Shown: piece by piece, positions 39,050 through 50,457 of the stretch
Layout of the letters: the number at the start of each line of letters is the position of its first letter
How positions within the stretch are numbered: the first letter of the stretch is position 1
Origin: Oryzias latipes
Lineage: Eukaryota; Chordata; Actinopteri; Beloniformes; Adrianichthyidae
Direction: 5' to 3'
NCBI RefSeq assembly: GCF_002234675.1
Contig: NC_019879.2
Location: forward strand, 19,598,855 to 19,662,854
DNA length: 64,000 nt
The notes under the pieces: model-generated
What the model was told of the DNA's origin: nothing
Seen by the model: the letters and a program-made list of their open reading frames with translations, nothing else
The model's database searches: none
Position numbers and translations under genes: made by a program

Positions 39050-41945
39050 ATGAAGAGATTTAACATTAACCTTGATGATTCAGCTTTTACTAAAGAAAGA
39101 ACGCTGGTCTGTATTTCTTCGTTGGCTAACTTAGCATGGTGCTAGTTGACCATTTGTTTGTTTCCCATACAGCAATTTTTAAAAGTAAATTATTTAGCTT
39201 ATTTATACCAAACGAATTGACTTAAGAGCATTGCGTTTTGTTGACCTCACTTGCTAACATTGTGAATACACTTATAATAATCCGTGCATTATTGGGGTTC
39301 ATAGGTGAATTTTTTTTTTATGATTTGTTTGCAGCTAAAGCCACATTTTCAGGCTGCATCATCGTGCAAAGGACAGCAAGACCCTTCAGCTTCCGAAGGA
39401 TCCTCTGTAAATCATCCACCAAAGTTGGTGCAGCAGCCCCTCTCCTATGCAGAATACATAGTTCAGAGTAAAGGCAGTGTGGTTACTGTACCCAAGAACT
39501 TTCCCTCCAGAGTGCTTAAGCATGGAGAGCCATATTCCACCTCTTCCACCACAACAGATCAGGACAGTGTGAAAGAGACTGATGTTCCACCCAGAGACTT
39601 AGAAAGAAATGAAGAATTATCCGTGGGTGATGAGTCCTGTCCAAAGTCTGATCCTAGCCTCATCCCTGGCCCTAAACCAGTAGGATCTGGAAGCAGCATT
39701 ATAGTTAGTCCACGTCAGGTATGTAGACTTGCTGTTCTGCATGTAACAGGCAATTGTGTTTGTTTCAAGCATGACATCTTTGTGCATCATTCATTTCTGA
39801 TCTACTTGTCCAGAGGGGGAATCCTATTTTGAAGTTTGTCAGGAGCGTACCGTGGGAGTTTGGAGATGTTGTGCCAGACTATGTCCTGGGTCAGACAACA
39901 TGTGCTCTGTTCCTCAGGTAAGTTCTATCTTTATGACTAGGATGTTGTCACAAACCTTTTATTTTAGAGGAATGTTTGACTGTTGATCAAGCTCTGGTTT
40001 ATTCTATTCTCTTCTACCTTGTGTCCCTTTTGTTTTTTGTACGTGAAGTTTAAGGTATCATAACCTCAACCCAAACTATATTCATGAACGTTTGAAGCAG
40101 CTTGGCAATTCCTTCACCCTACGTGTGTTGTTGGTACAAGTAGATGTGGTAAGCACAAGTGTTTTTGTCTTAAAGATACATTTAAAAATCTGTAAGTCTA
40201 AAAGTCTGTTAATCTATGTCTTAAAAAATACGCAATTAGAAAGAAACGTTCTTATTAGTTAAAGTCCACATCCTTGCTCTAGCCTGTGATATTACCTTTT
40301 AGAACTTTGTGCGCTTAATACAAATAACTTTCTTTTTTTCTTGCAAATTACACTTTTAGGTCTGTATTTCTTTAGCAATTCAATGTGCTTTTTTATCATT
40401 TTACACACTTATTTTAAACTCTCGTCTTGGTCTTAAACACTTTTTTCTTTTTATAACTTCTACAGAAAGATCCTCATCATGCATTAAAGGAACTGGCTCG
40501 GATTGGTGTGATGGCTGACTGCACTCTGATATTGGCTTGGAGGTAAGATGTGTTAAAAAGGATTCACAAGTTTTTGTGTATGGATCCAATTGTTAACCTT
40601 TCAATTGTGAGTCACAGATAATTGCCCTGGCTTCTCAAATCTTTTGAATGAGATTTACTTAATATCAAACTCGGAAATGGGTTTTATTTCTCTTGTTCAT
40701 CTTGTCATCATTCATAATTTAATTTGCCAGTCCAGAGGAAGCAGGCCGTTATCTGGAAACGTACAAGTCATACGAAAAGAAACCGGCTGATCTCTTAAAG
40801 GAGCAAGTTGAGAAGGACTATCTGTCAAAGGTGTGATTGCATTCCTTTATATTTTTTATGTTCCCTCTTTGATGGAAGATTTTTCCAACTATATTTGGGA
40901 AGTTGAGATATCTTTATATAAAATTCTCAGTTTAAACCTCCACAGGCACATAAAAATTCGTGATAAATACACTGATATGTCAGTATCATTATTACTTCCA
41001 TATATATATTTTGATAGACTTTTTTCCTTTACTTAAAGGTTACAGATTGCCTGACCACTGTGAAGTCTATAAACAAGACTGATGCCATTACTTTGCTCTC
41101 TACCTTCTCTGTAAGTACTGACCAACATTGCTTTATAGAGACATTGTTAAACAAATAGCTAAAAAAAAACTGCAATGACTGGGGGGGGGGGGGGGGGTAT
41201 TATGTGGATATGTAGTGTTTTTAGCACAATGTACTGTCGTATAGATACAATTTTAAACTCAGAAATGCAGTTGTATAACAAATAGAATGTGTTTGCTACT
41301 TTTTCTATAGTCTGTGGAGGGAATCATCAGTGCCTCAAAGGAAGAGTTGGTTCTCTGTCCTGGCCTTGGACCACAAAAGGTGTGGAAGAATGAAATTCTG
41401 CTTCATTTGTTTGATTTATTTTCTTTCTTCTTTTTAGCTGATGAGTCATTTGAAGATGCATACAAGACAAAACCAGTTTAACACAAAAAATAACCTTGTT
41501 AAAGTTCACTTCATTAAGATGATATGCAATCATATGACAAACATTGCTTAGACATTACCAGATTGCACCATTTATGCTTTATTAGACTTACAAAGTAATA
41601 AGTGAGAGTGAAGATGAACTGCTCCCTTTTACCGGGAGAGACCTTCAGGAGGACTACAGTTAACACGAGTGGCTGCTAAAGCAAAGATCAAATAGGAAAT
41701 GTGCATTCTGTGCAGAATTTCCGAGGTTTGAAGAGTTTAAAAAAGCCAAATCACAAATGCTTAGACTATTTCATTTTGAGTGTGGACATTGTCTATGTGG
41801 GTGAAATATAGGCAGGATATGAACATGTAAACTACAGACTGTAAATCTCAGGCTCTAATGTGATGCCATTTTGTCCTTGCAGGCGAGAAGACTTTACGAT
41901 GTGCTCCACATGCCCTTTCTCATGACAAAGTCAAAAGACAGCTGA
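39050..41945 (+). CDS. ercc1: DNA excision repair protein ERCC1
   Basis: Nine coding exons: 39050-39106, 39335-39718, 39814-39917, 40049-40148, 40466-40542, 40731-40830, 41039-41110, 41311-41379 and 41883-41945. All are GT-AG and in phase, encoding about 341 residues (human ERCC1 is 297). ERCC1 is the non-catalytic partner of the XPF nuclease, cutting 5' of lesions in nucleotide excision repair and acting in interstrand crosslink repair. The central domain starts at [12 protein letters not shown] (about 140), with [33 protein letters not shown] and the [15 protein letters not shown] block. The C-terminal tandem helix-hairpin-helix (about 275-341) includes [15 protein letters not shown] and binds XPF. 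The longer N-terminus (about 20-135) is poorly conserved. The first donor (CTG, then GTCTGT) is weak, so the first 19 residues are less sure. An AATAAA lies at 42,181-42,186. Confidence 0.95.
41181..41197 (+). repeat. Poly-G run in ercc1 intron
   Basis: A 17-nt G homopolymer in the intron between the seventh and eighth coding exons of ercc1. Confidence 0.85.
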
Positions 41946-42180
41946 AGCATCTTATCGGACATGTAAACGTGTTGGCACAAAAACAGAGCTATAATGCAAA
42001 ACAAGATACATATCGAGGATGGCATTACCAGCAGAAAATGTCTCATTTAAAAAATATATTAGGTAAATATAGTACTATCAGCTTTACCTGAGAATCAACT
42101 GAGGTTTTTAAATGTTTCATTTCATGTGTTTGTTGTTGTTGTTTGTCCTTAAAGCCTTGGATACGTTTATTGTTTTAACT

Positions 42181-42186
42181 AATAAA
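42181..42186 (+). terminator. ercc1: Polyadenylation signal of ercc1
   Basis: AATAAA about 235 bp after the ercc1 stop codon, followed by a T-rich, TGTC-containing stretch. Confidence 0.6.
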
Positions 42187-42829
42187 TATTTGTATATTTT
42201 TCTATTGGTGTCTTGTTTATTTTCTTTGCAGTATTAAAAAAAGATACGCATATTTTGAACTCTGATATGTAGAATATACACAACTGGAATTGATCACAAG
42301 ATCCAAGACACTTCACTAGGAATATTAATTATTAAAATATAAACATTCTATATAGAATACAAAAGATCAGAATAAAACTTTATTTATCATTAACGTGCAA
42401 ATTACCATAGATCTATTTAAAAGAGCAGATAGAAAATAAACAGCACTAAAAATATACAGTAAAAAATAATGACAACAGTAAATTCAAATCTCATAATGGG
42501 TAAAACTACACATAGTTCTAATGTCACATTTATGGAGCTTGATTTAAGGCATTTAGTGTTTCTGCAAGAATACAAATGAAATACAAAAAGACAGTTTGAT
42601 TTTTGTTTTATATCATAATTCTAAATGTTGAAGGTAAAAACAAAAAAATTGTGACTCGAGTACGACTGACATTGAATTTCTCACCTTTGTTGTTCTGATT
42701 CTTTTCTCGATTAATAGCATGATGAAAAAAAATTGTGTCACTTTTATATTTAATTAAAATAACAAAAAAACTTGAACGCATTTATCATGCAACAAAACTT
42801 TTAAAATCTGTTTCTTTTTTGTTTAATTT

Positions 42830-43925
42830 TCTTTAATTTTATTTTTTTTACAAACTTTATTGAATGTAACAATTCAATACACAACAATGCAAAACAGCAA
42901 CAAGAAAAGAAACAAACCAGGGGATTATTATTATATTTTACATAAAAACATTGAAACTGACGCGCAGATGGAATGTTTTAATGGCTTTCTTATTGTCAGA
43001 GTTTCTTAGTATGTCAATGTATTGTTTGACAAAGACAGAAAAATGAGGGGTATGATGTGTAACTTTGGATTTATAAATGTTCCATTTGCAGAAAAAAAAT
43101 AAAAGTTTAATGATGTATAATTGTTCTTTTTTATGAGATGGACAGTGGGTGAGGCCAAACATAACATGTTCTAAGTACAGGTGAAAGTCTGGGTCAATGT
43201 GGGTGGAAATGAAATTAAAAACTTTAGATCATAGAGTAGTGGAAAAGGGACATGACCAAAATAAATGTACAGCATCTTCAGGGTGTTCTTGACCAAAAGA
43301 ACAGGTTACATCAATATCTTCTTTGAACCTTTGCAGATATAGTTTGGATGGGTAAAATTTATGGACTAATTTAAATGAGATTTCTTTCACTTTATTGGTT
43401 AAAAAGTATTTGGGAATGGATACAACATCCTTCTGAAAGAGTGAGTGTATGCAGCGATTTGTGTTACATGAAGAAGAAAAACAAATTTGGCCTATTTCTA
43501 ATTTAGTTAGGCCAATTGGTAACAGAGTTGGACTCCACAATGATGAGCTTTTGAATAACGTAGTTATACACTTAGGAATTGCTTTCAAAACAATGTTAAA
43601 CTCCGTTTTAGGTAATTTGATGCAATATTTGAGGCAGAGTTTTTCATGTGACATTAAAGATCCGTTTGATTTAAACAGTTGATGAACCAGAAGGATGTTT
43701 TGAGTAAACCAAGATGGATAAAATAAGGATTTATGTCTATCTGATGTCTTTGCTGTTCCATATCTGTGTGGAGAAAAAATGTGTTTGTAAATGAGTGACC
43801 AGGAAGGTAAGATTTGTTTATGGAAGCAGGAAAGCTTTATTGGGATCTTTACCACATTATAGTAACAAAATAAAAGAAAGTTTATGGCTCCCAATTTGGA
43901 GAAAATGTGTTTAATTTTCTTTAGC
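42830..43925 (-). mobile_element. L1/Tx1-type LINE, C-terminal ORF2 fragment
   Basis: The minus-strand frame from about 43,925 to 43,229 encodes the C-terminus of an L1-like ORF2 protein: conserved phrases are VKEISFKLVHKFYPSKLY, a Cys-rich TCSFGQEHPEDAVHLFWSCPF ending, and the preceding YPSWF and LCLKYCIKLPK blocks. The reverse transcriptase and endonuclease parts are absent, so it is a 5'-truncated insertion. A 3' tail of about 400 bp extends to an A/T-rich end near 42,830. The frame continues upstream into the prmt2 promoter only by chance. Confidence 0.75.
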
Positions 43926-44117
43926 TTACAAATGTAGACATTTCCGGGAACCAGGAAGTCGCATAGTGACGTCATACCAGGAAGTGTAGCCAGTACCAGC
44001 GCTACCCCGAGTTGCACATCTTTTCTTTTTTTTCTTTTTTACTACTTTTTTATTTATTTAACATTTTAACACCGATTTGTATTCAATGTAGTTTGATTAA
44101 AATAGGCTGCTACGCTG
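43926..44117 (+). promoter_or_regulatory. prmt2: prmt2 promoter and 5' UTR
   Basis: Contains a full CRE palindrome TGACGTCA (43,967-43,974) between two ETS-type AGGAAGT sites (about 43,953 and 43,979), plus TTCCGGGAA just upstream. There is no TATA box near. It is squeezed between the L1-like fragment and the start codon. Confidence 0.55.
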
Positions 44118-47100
44118 ATGGATCGAAAGAACTTTGTGGATATGGACACAAAGAAAGAGGAGGATGCGTCTCCTGAAGAGTGGGTCGCGCTGTGTGACTT
44201 TACAGGAAGCGGCTCTGAGCAGGTTAGAGAACCCGCAGGCGTCAGCCTCGCATCTGAGCACCCGCAGCCCTGAATAACCTCCCCTCTCTCGCCCCGCAGC
44301 TGAGTTTCTACACAGGAGACAGGCTGCTTGTCCTCTCCAAGTCTTCTGCAGACTGGTGGTGGGCGGAGCTGCAGGGGGTCACGGGTTATGCTCCGGCCAG
44401 ATACCTGCGCGAGGACACCGCCGATGAGGAAGAGGATGCTTCTATAGAGGACCCGTGGCAGGATGAAGAATACTATGGAAGCTACGGGACACTGGTTAGA
44501 TATGTGAACGTGTTTTGTAAACATAATAGTTACTTTTTGTTTACTCTAATAGACTTTCCCTCAAAAAGGCTTTAATATTATTTATAACAAAGAGTACAGC
44601 ATTAATTAAAAATAATCAAATTAGACAAACATCCCAGCTAATTTAGGATAAAACAGTTTTTACTTCAGCTGATGGAAATCAGAAGAGGTTAAATTATTTT
44701 TGTAACAAATGTCTCTTTGCTAGTGAAACTTAACTAAAGAAAGCATTATATAAAAATATAGTGTCTTTTAATGGAAAAAAATGGTTAAAGGCATGAACTT
44801 GAAAGTTTATATTTAAGTGTTAAAACAAAAATCTCAATTAAGTTTTTGTGTTTTTCTTTGAAATTCATCATCAAAGCTTGCTAAGTATCTTAAGACTAGG
44901 GGTCTGCAACCTGGGGCTCCGGAGCCACATGTGGCTCTTTTACCCCTCCATTGTGGCTCTTTTACCCCTCCATTGTGGCTCTTTTACCCCTCCATTGTGG
45001 CTCTCTGGTTAAAGAAAAATTACAAGTTTTTATTTTTCAAAAAGTAAGTAGAAAAGTTTAAAAAAATAGTTGACAGTCTCACAAGTCAAACTAAAACATT
45101 ATGACAGAAATGTGTGTTCTATTGAAAATGAATTTGAGGTAAGTAATCACAATCAGAATTAAGGTGCACCAGGATTAATTATGATTTTTAAAGGGTTACT
45201 TAATTAGCTCTGATTTAATATTTGTTAATTAGGTCTACAAATTTTTGACTGTGATGCCCCACTAACAGTAAAATAATCTTTTTTTTTCAAATCACCGCTT
45301 ACATAACACTTCCTACTGCTACATTTGCTGCATTGAGATGATCTTTTGTGACACATGGGGTATCTTACTTTGAAAGGGAGTCATACGAAACTTTGTCAAA
45401 AGTTAGAAATTGTTTCTTATTTTCAAAAAAAGGCTATTTTTTCATTTTATTTCATTTATTCCAAAAAACAGGAGTTTATTTTTAAAAATCATAATAGTGA
45501 TGATAACATAAATGCAAATGTGGTTCTTACTCTTGTAAAGATTGAAATAACACTTTGGGTTGTCGTCAGTAAAAAATTGACCTGAATGGCTCTTTAAGTG
45601 TCAAAGGTTGCAGACCTCTGGGTTAGACAAAGAAATACATCAGGGGAAAGTAATCTAAGTTATTTATCTTCCTGCTCCTCTCATCTTATATCTTTATATT
45701 ATTTAGGTTTTACACTCACTTTATGAATTATTTATTTGTTTACACAAATTCAATACATTTAGTATTCATACATTAACATATCCAACTAAACCGATCCCCT
45801 ACTTTGGGTATCTTGCAATGTCTGACGATATCAAACGGCAAAGTCAATCAAAACAGCAAATCATCAGCTTTATCTAAATTTTTAAAGTGTTTTAACATAA
45901 TTAAAATTGAAAAAAGTGATGGATGTTAAAAGCTAAACTTAATAAAACATATTTAATAAATACCGTAGTTCAATAAAAACAGCTCATGCCACAAATAAAA
46001 TCCATAGGCAATCTAAACCTTTACAAAGACTGCAATCAGACCAAATAATGTTTTGTACAATTATGCTGCCTTTGCTCAGAGAGAAAAATAAATCTTACAA
46101 AAATGGTCAACAAATTGCCTTCCCAAACAAACCACAGCTGAGACCCACCCTGTCTATCTATCAAGCAGGAAATGCAGCTGATCTGGTGGATTTTTAAACA
46201 CAGCTTGTTTGCATCCCTAACATTATTATAAAAAAAATGGTCCCATTTAAATAGATGCAGTTCTTTGCAGCAGGCTTGAGCTATTAACTCGAGTCTGACT
46301 TACTGCTGCCATATAAAGTTGCTGTGTCCACCTATGCTAGCCCACTTTGTGAAAACACTGAACCTTTCTCTCCATCTTTTCCTCGAAGGAATAGTGAAGG
46401 CCCAGCTGATCAACAGCAAGCAGGACAGGTGTGGTTGAAAAAGCAAGCAGGGCGGGGACTCTTTAGAACCAGGATTGGACATGAACATCTCTCTATTATT
46501 CACTTATTTAATATGTTTCAGAAGCTTCACCTGGAGATGCTGTCCGACCGGAGCCGCACTGAAACGTACAGACAGGTCATTGTCAGTAACAGCGCCTCCC
46601 TGAGGAACAAGGTGGTGATGGACCTCGGCTGTGGGACGGGCATCATCAGCATGTTCTGTGCTCAGCTGGCGAAACCCTCAGCGGTAATGTTAATAGGATG
46701 TCACATACAGTCAGATACATATGTATTCCACCACACTGCACTCTAAATATACCTTATGTAATATACGGCAAACACTTTTTTTGCATGAATATAATGCACA
46801 CTCTGCTTCATTTACAGAGAAGCAAACAAGTACTGGTGGAATATTACCAATCAAAGTGAACTATTATTTCTATCTACATGGGAGGGAGGAGACTTTGTTA
46901 GGTTCTAAATATTGTAGAAAATGTACTGTTAGTTGGTTCAGATTTTATGTAATTCATACAACATACAATATATTAGACCAACATCTGTTTTGTTGTTAAT
47001 TTTTTTACTAAATTCATTTAAAGAAGGACAACTTTATCCTAAAATGAGAACACTACTAATATCATGCTATTCTAAAATTGTTCTTAAACTTCTGTCCTAA

Positions 47101-49840
47101 AAGACTAAACACTAAAATAAGTCATAAAATCCTAAAAAAAAGAACAGTTCCTGAGATAATTGTGGTAATACTCCCATCTGCTGGTGAAGAACTTGCATGG
47201 ACAGTTTGATCATGTTGGAAGCTGTTGTGTGTTTTCTAGGTGTATGCTGTGGAGGCGAGCTCCATGGCAGACTACACCGGACAGCTGGTGAAGCACAACG
47301 GCTGTGAGGACGTGGTGACGGTGATGAAGGGACGAGCCGAGGAGCTGGAGCTGCCCGAGCAGGTGGACGTCCTGGTGTCTGAGTGGATGGGGAACTGCCT
47401 CCTGGTAAAATGAACACCTTTAGTGCTGTCAGCGAACAGTTTTTTAGATTTCTGTGACGATGCCCGTCGTGTGTTTCGTCATCCAAGCTTGATGATGCTT
47501 GGTGTACACAGCAACTGTCTGGATTTGTTCCTTTTCTTGGCTCTAGTTTGAGTTCATGGTGGAGTCGGTTCTGGTTGCCAGGGACCGCTGGCTCAAAGAT
47601 GGAGGTGTAATGTGGCCCTCCTCGGCAGCCCTCACTCTAGTTCCATGTCAGGCCAGAAGCTACTACGCAGAGAAAATGTCCTTCTGGGAGCGGCCCTATG
47701 GCCTGGACTTCACACCTCTTCAGTAAGAGTTTTGTGTCTGCTGTTGACTCCAAACTACACGGTGTCATAGTTAAAGACCCACTCCAATGAAAATAGTGTT
47801 TTTAACATGTTATTGTGGCGTCAAACTGATCATGCAGGGCACATTTAAAGAAAATTAAGCTCAAAACTGCAGTTTTTGAGTATTTTATTATTCAAACTGT
47901 TGCGAATCAGGAGGCAATAAAAAAAATGCTGTCTCAAAAAGAACTAATTTGTTAAGTAGAAAATACAGTTTGCAATTCACAAACTCCATTCTGATGCCTC
48001 CACTAGACAAATAGATCCATGAACGTCTTTGTTTTCCTCATCTGAGCTGGCATTTGGCTCAAAACCGTACAGCTGGATAGCTCCAATGTTGGTCGCCATT
48101 TTTGTTGCGTCTGTAATGTTAGGTCGGGGTTGTGAGGGGCTGTAAGCCAGCGGGAGAGCATGTTAATAATGAGCTCAGATATGAGTGATGGGAAGGGGGG
48201 TAGGGTCTCTCCCTACCAGCAGTCCCGCTCAAAACTCAGAGACTAATTTCAAATGTTTTTGTTTTTTTTCATTTTTGGCTAAAAACAGCATACGGTACTG
48301 ATGATTTAAAGCCCGCTGTCTTTTACAACAGATCAAAAGATGATCGACTGTTTCTTTAAGCTATAACTTAATTATGAAGAGATGCACATCTTATTTCCAC
48401 GAATTAAACACACAACAGGAATATCCTCATAGTCAGACACAAACAGCAAGGATTAATCTAAATGAACCTTTTTTGCCCTTTTATTTTAGGTTAAGAGCAA
48501 AATGTCAGAATGAAAACAGTTTTGGGGAGTCACGCTTCTGTATTTTTGGAACTAAAGGTTTGAACGTGTAAACATGGCAGACTACTATTTTAAAAAGCAA
48601 CAAAGCCTCGCAATACCAACAAAAATTAAGTTTTTAAAAAATGTATTGGGGATCAAAATCCTGCTCTGTAGCTGGACTCATTTCTGTAATATTCCTCATG
48701 TGTGACTGTCACCTGTTTGTGTTGTGGCACTTGAAAACCGCAAATACTGTTAATAATCTTGTAGTTTGCTTGAAGTCTGAATTTCTCACAACCTCATTCT
48801 GGAACTTTTAAAAAGATAAAACTTCATATTTTAAATGCAGCTGACAGAGACAAGTTTACAACATTTCACACTTTATATTTGATTGTCGTTTTATGATCAC
48901 TTTTCCTTGAGGAATTGTTGGACAATTATAGCAAGCACAAGAACTGAGAGTAGGGGTTTGCTTAAAAAGTTGTGATCATGTGTTCTTATCGACCACAAAA
49001 TGACCCATCAACGGAAGGAAGTAGAAGTTATGTCAACCGTGGCAGCAGTTCACTTGTGTTTCCTCTTTTCCTTGGCTCTGAAGCTCTTTTCCTCTCTGCA
49101 GGTCTTTGGCACAGCAAGAGTTCTTCAATAAGCCTAAATTCAGCCACGTCATCGAGCTTAACGACTGTCTTGCTGCTCCGTGTGACGTGATCAGCATGGA
49201 CATGTATGCCCTGCAAGTGAGAGACCTTGAGGTAATAAAGGTTTATTACTACATAAAAGCCTGTGATGTAACTTTGCAGGTTTTTTATTTTTTTGACCCT
49301 ACTGAAGTTTCATTTATCAGGAAATGAGGGGGGAGTTTCAGTTTTCCGTGGAAACGTCTGGGCTCTTCCATGGATTCACAGCCTGGTTCTCTGTTCATTT
49401 TGAGAGCCTGGAGACCGGAGGCACAACAATAGAGCTAAATACTGGGCCAAACTCAGAGTAAAACAAATAAACAACAATTGTATTTATATTCTGAAAGCCA
49501 ACATACGGCAAATAACACCTAATTTGCTGTTTCACGGCAGGCCGACCCACTGGAAGCAGACTCTTTTTATGCTGGACGAGCCGGTCAGTGTGTTTTCTGG
49601 AGACTCCATCACCGGAACCATCGGCCTGCACAGGAACCCCATCTGGAGACGGCACATGACCGTTACTCTACAATGGAACATCCGCGGCCAAACTGAGGAG
49701 GCAGACAGTTTCCAGGCAAACGTCCCACAGTGCACTCACCCACAAACCTGCAGTGGCACATTTTACACGAGCTTATTCACTTCTTTGGTTTTTTTTCCTG
49801 TCCGTAGGGTGGGAAAAAAAGCTTCCCAATGTGGAGGTGA
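44118..49840 (+). CDS. prmt2: Protein arginine N-methyltransferase 2
   Basis: Nine coding exons: 44118-44222, 44300-44494, 46522-46683, 47240-47404, 47547-47722, 49102-49231, 49321-49457, 49541-49715 and 49808-49840. They encode about 425 residues (human PRMT2 is 433). PRMT2 transfers methyl groups from S-adenosylmethionine to arginine and coactivates nuclear receptors. Order: SH3 domain (about 22-82; ALCDF, ADWWWAEL, GYAPARYL); YGSYGTLKLHLEML; motif I MDLGCGTGIIS (133-143); acidic ribose-binding E159; double-E loop SEWMGNCLLFEFMVES (E202 and E211); THW loop (359-361); C-terminus FPMWR. All introns are GT-AG except the last, which reads as GC-AG. It is convergent with the zinc finger gene. 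Intron two carries a hAT-like element and intron five a family A copy. Confidence 0.95.
44897..45620. mobile_element. hAT-like non-autonomous transposon in prmt2 intron 2
   Basis: Left end TAGGGGTCTGCAACCTGG; the right end, reversed, CAGAGGTCTGCAACCTTTG: an imperfect inverted repeat. Flanking 8-mers CTTAAGAC and GGTTAGAC agree at five of eight positions, as expected of an old hAT duplication. GTGGCTC motifs are at both ends. Inside, a 22-bp unit (GTGGCTCTTTTACCCCTCCATT) is repeated three times from 44,931. Confidence 0.65.
44931..45004 (+). repeat. 22-bp tandem repeat, 3.4 copies
   Basis: Copies start at 44,931, 44,953 and 44,975 with a partial fourth at 44,997. They are identical to each other. 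They lie within the hAT-like element and may be local slippage of its GTGGCTC subterminal motif. Confidence 0.85.
47771..48360 (+). repeat. Family A element (copy A7)
   Basis: Starts TTAAAGACCCACTCCAATG and contains TACAGCTGGATAGCTCCAAT and TGTTAGGTCGGGGTTGTGAG. It sits in the prmt2 intron between the fifth and sixth coding exons, in sense orientation. The right end is decayed. Confidence 0.75.
49716..49807 (+). other. prmt2: Probable GC-AG intron of prmt2
   Basis: The exon ends TTCCAG and the intron starts GCAAAC rather than GT. It ends CCGTAG. Joined this way, the last exon reads GGKKSFPMWR then stop, matching the human PRMT2 ending (VGEKVFPIWR). No GT donor nearby gives this frame. At 92 bp it is short. 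Confidence 0.75.
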
Positions 49841-50335
49841 CAGACTGAACGTGACCACCAAGAAACGGTCTTCAACTCCATGCTGCTGCACAGAAGAGCC
49901 CCTGGCGGGACATCTGCAGTTCATAGGCGACAAACAATAACAGTAGGAACAAAATGCACCAACTCAGACTGAAGTTTCATTTTATTATGACAAGACTTGA
50001 GGTGAAAAAAACTACAGTACACTTTTATGGTTTTCTTTTACTCATCTACTGATGCACTATCAATATTTACAGTGTCATGTTGTGTGATTTAAGAAGACCT
50101 CACCTTAACTTTCCAATCTGAGTTTTTTGTGACTTCTATCTCGGTTTTGTCATCCCATGTTTACAACTTGAGTCAACCAGGAAGTTTCTGATTATTGAAA
50201 AACTGATTAAGCTTATCCCTAAATGTTTTTTCAGTGAATTTATCATTTTCTGTTCACTCAAATCTTTTCCTGGGTGTTTCAAAACGTTGACCGTGCTTGT
50301 AACATCTCTAATTTAGTGTCATGAAATAGCGGAAC

Positions 50336-50341
50336 AATAAA
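50336..50341 (+). terminator. prmt2: Polyadenylation signal of prmt2
   Basis: AATAAA about 500 bp after the prmt2 stop, followed within 30 bp by a GTTGTGTCTTCTTTGTCT downstream element. On the opposite strand an AATAAA (49,982-49,987) could serve the zinc finger gene, so the two transcripts may overlap at their 3' ends. Confidence 0.6.
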
Positions 50342-50457
50342 AAATACACTTGGTTTTAAGTTGTGTCTTCTTTGTCTCAACAAAGTCAAATATTCAAAAA
50401 TGTTGAAAGAAAGTGACGACTGTGGAGTTGCTGCACATCTGTCTTTGTTTTGTATCC

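Noticed and set aside
43229-44017. 262-residue minus-strand frame as a host gene
   Set aside because: It matches the C-terminal part of L1-type ORF2; its first 35 residues or so overlap the prmt2 promoter and are not conserved.
49524-49940. Continuous reading of the prmt2 eighth exon into the following sequence
   Set aside because: It gives an unrelated tail; GC-AG splicing restores the conserved FPMWR ending instead.
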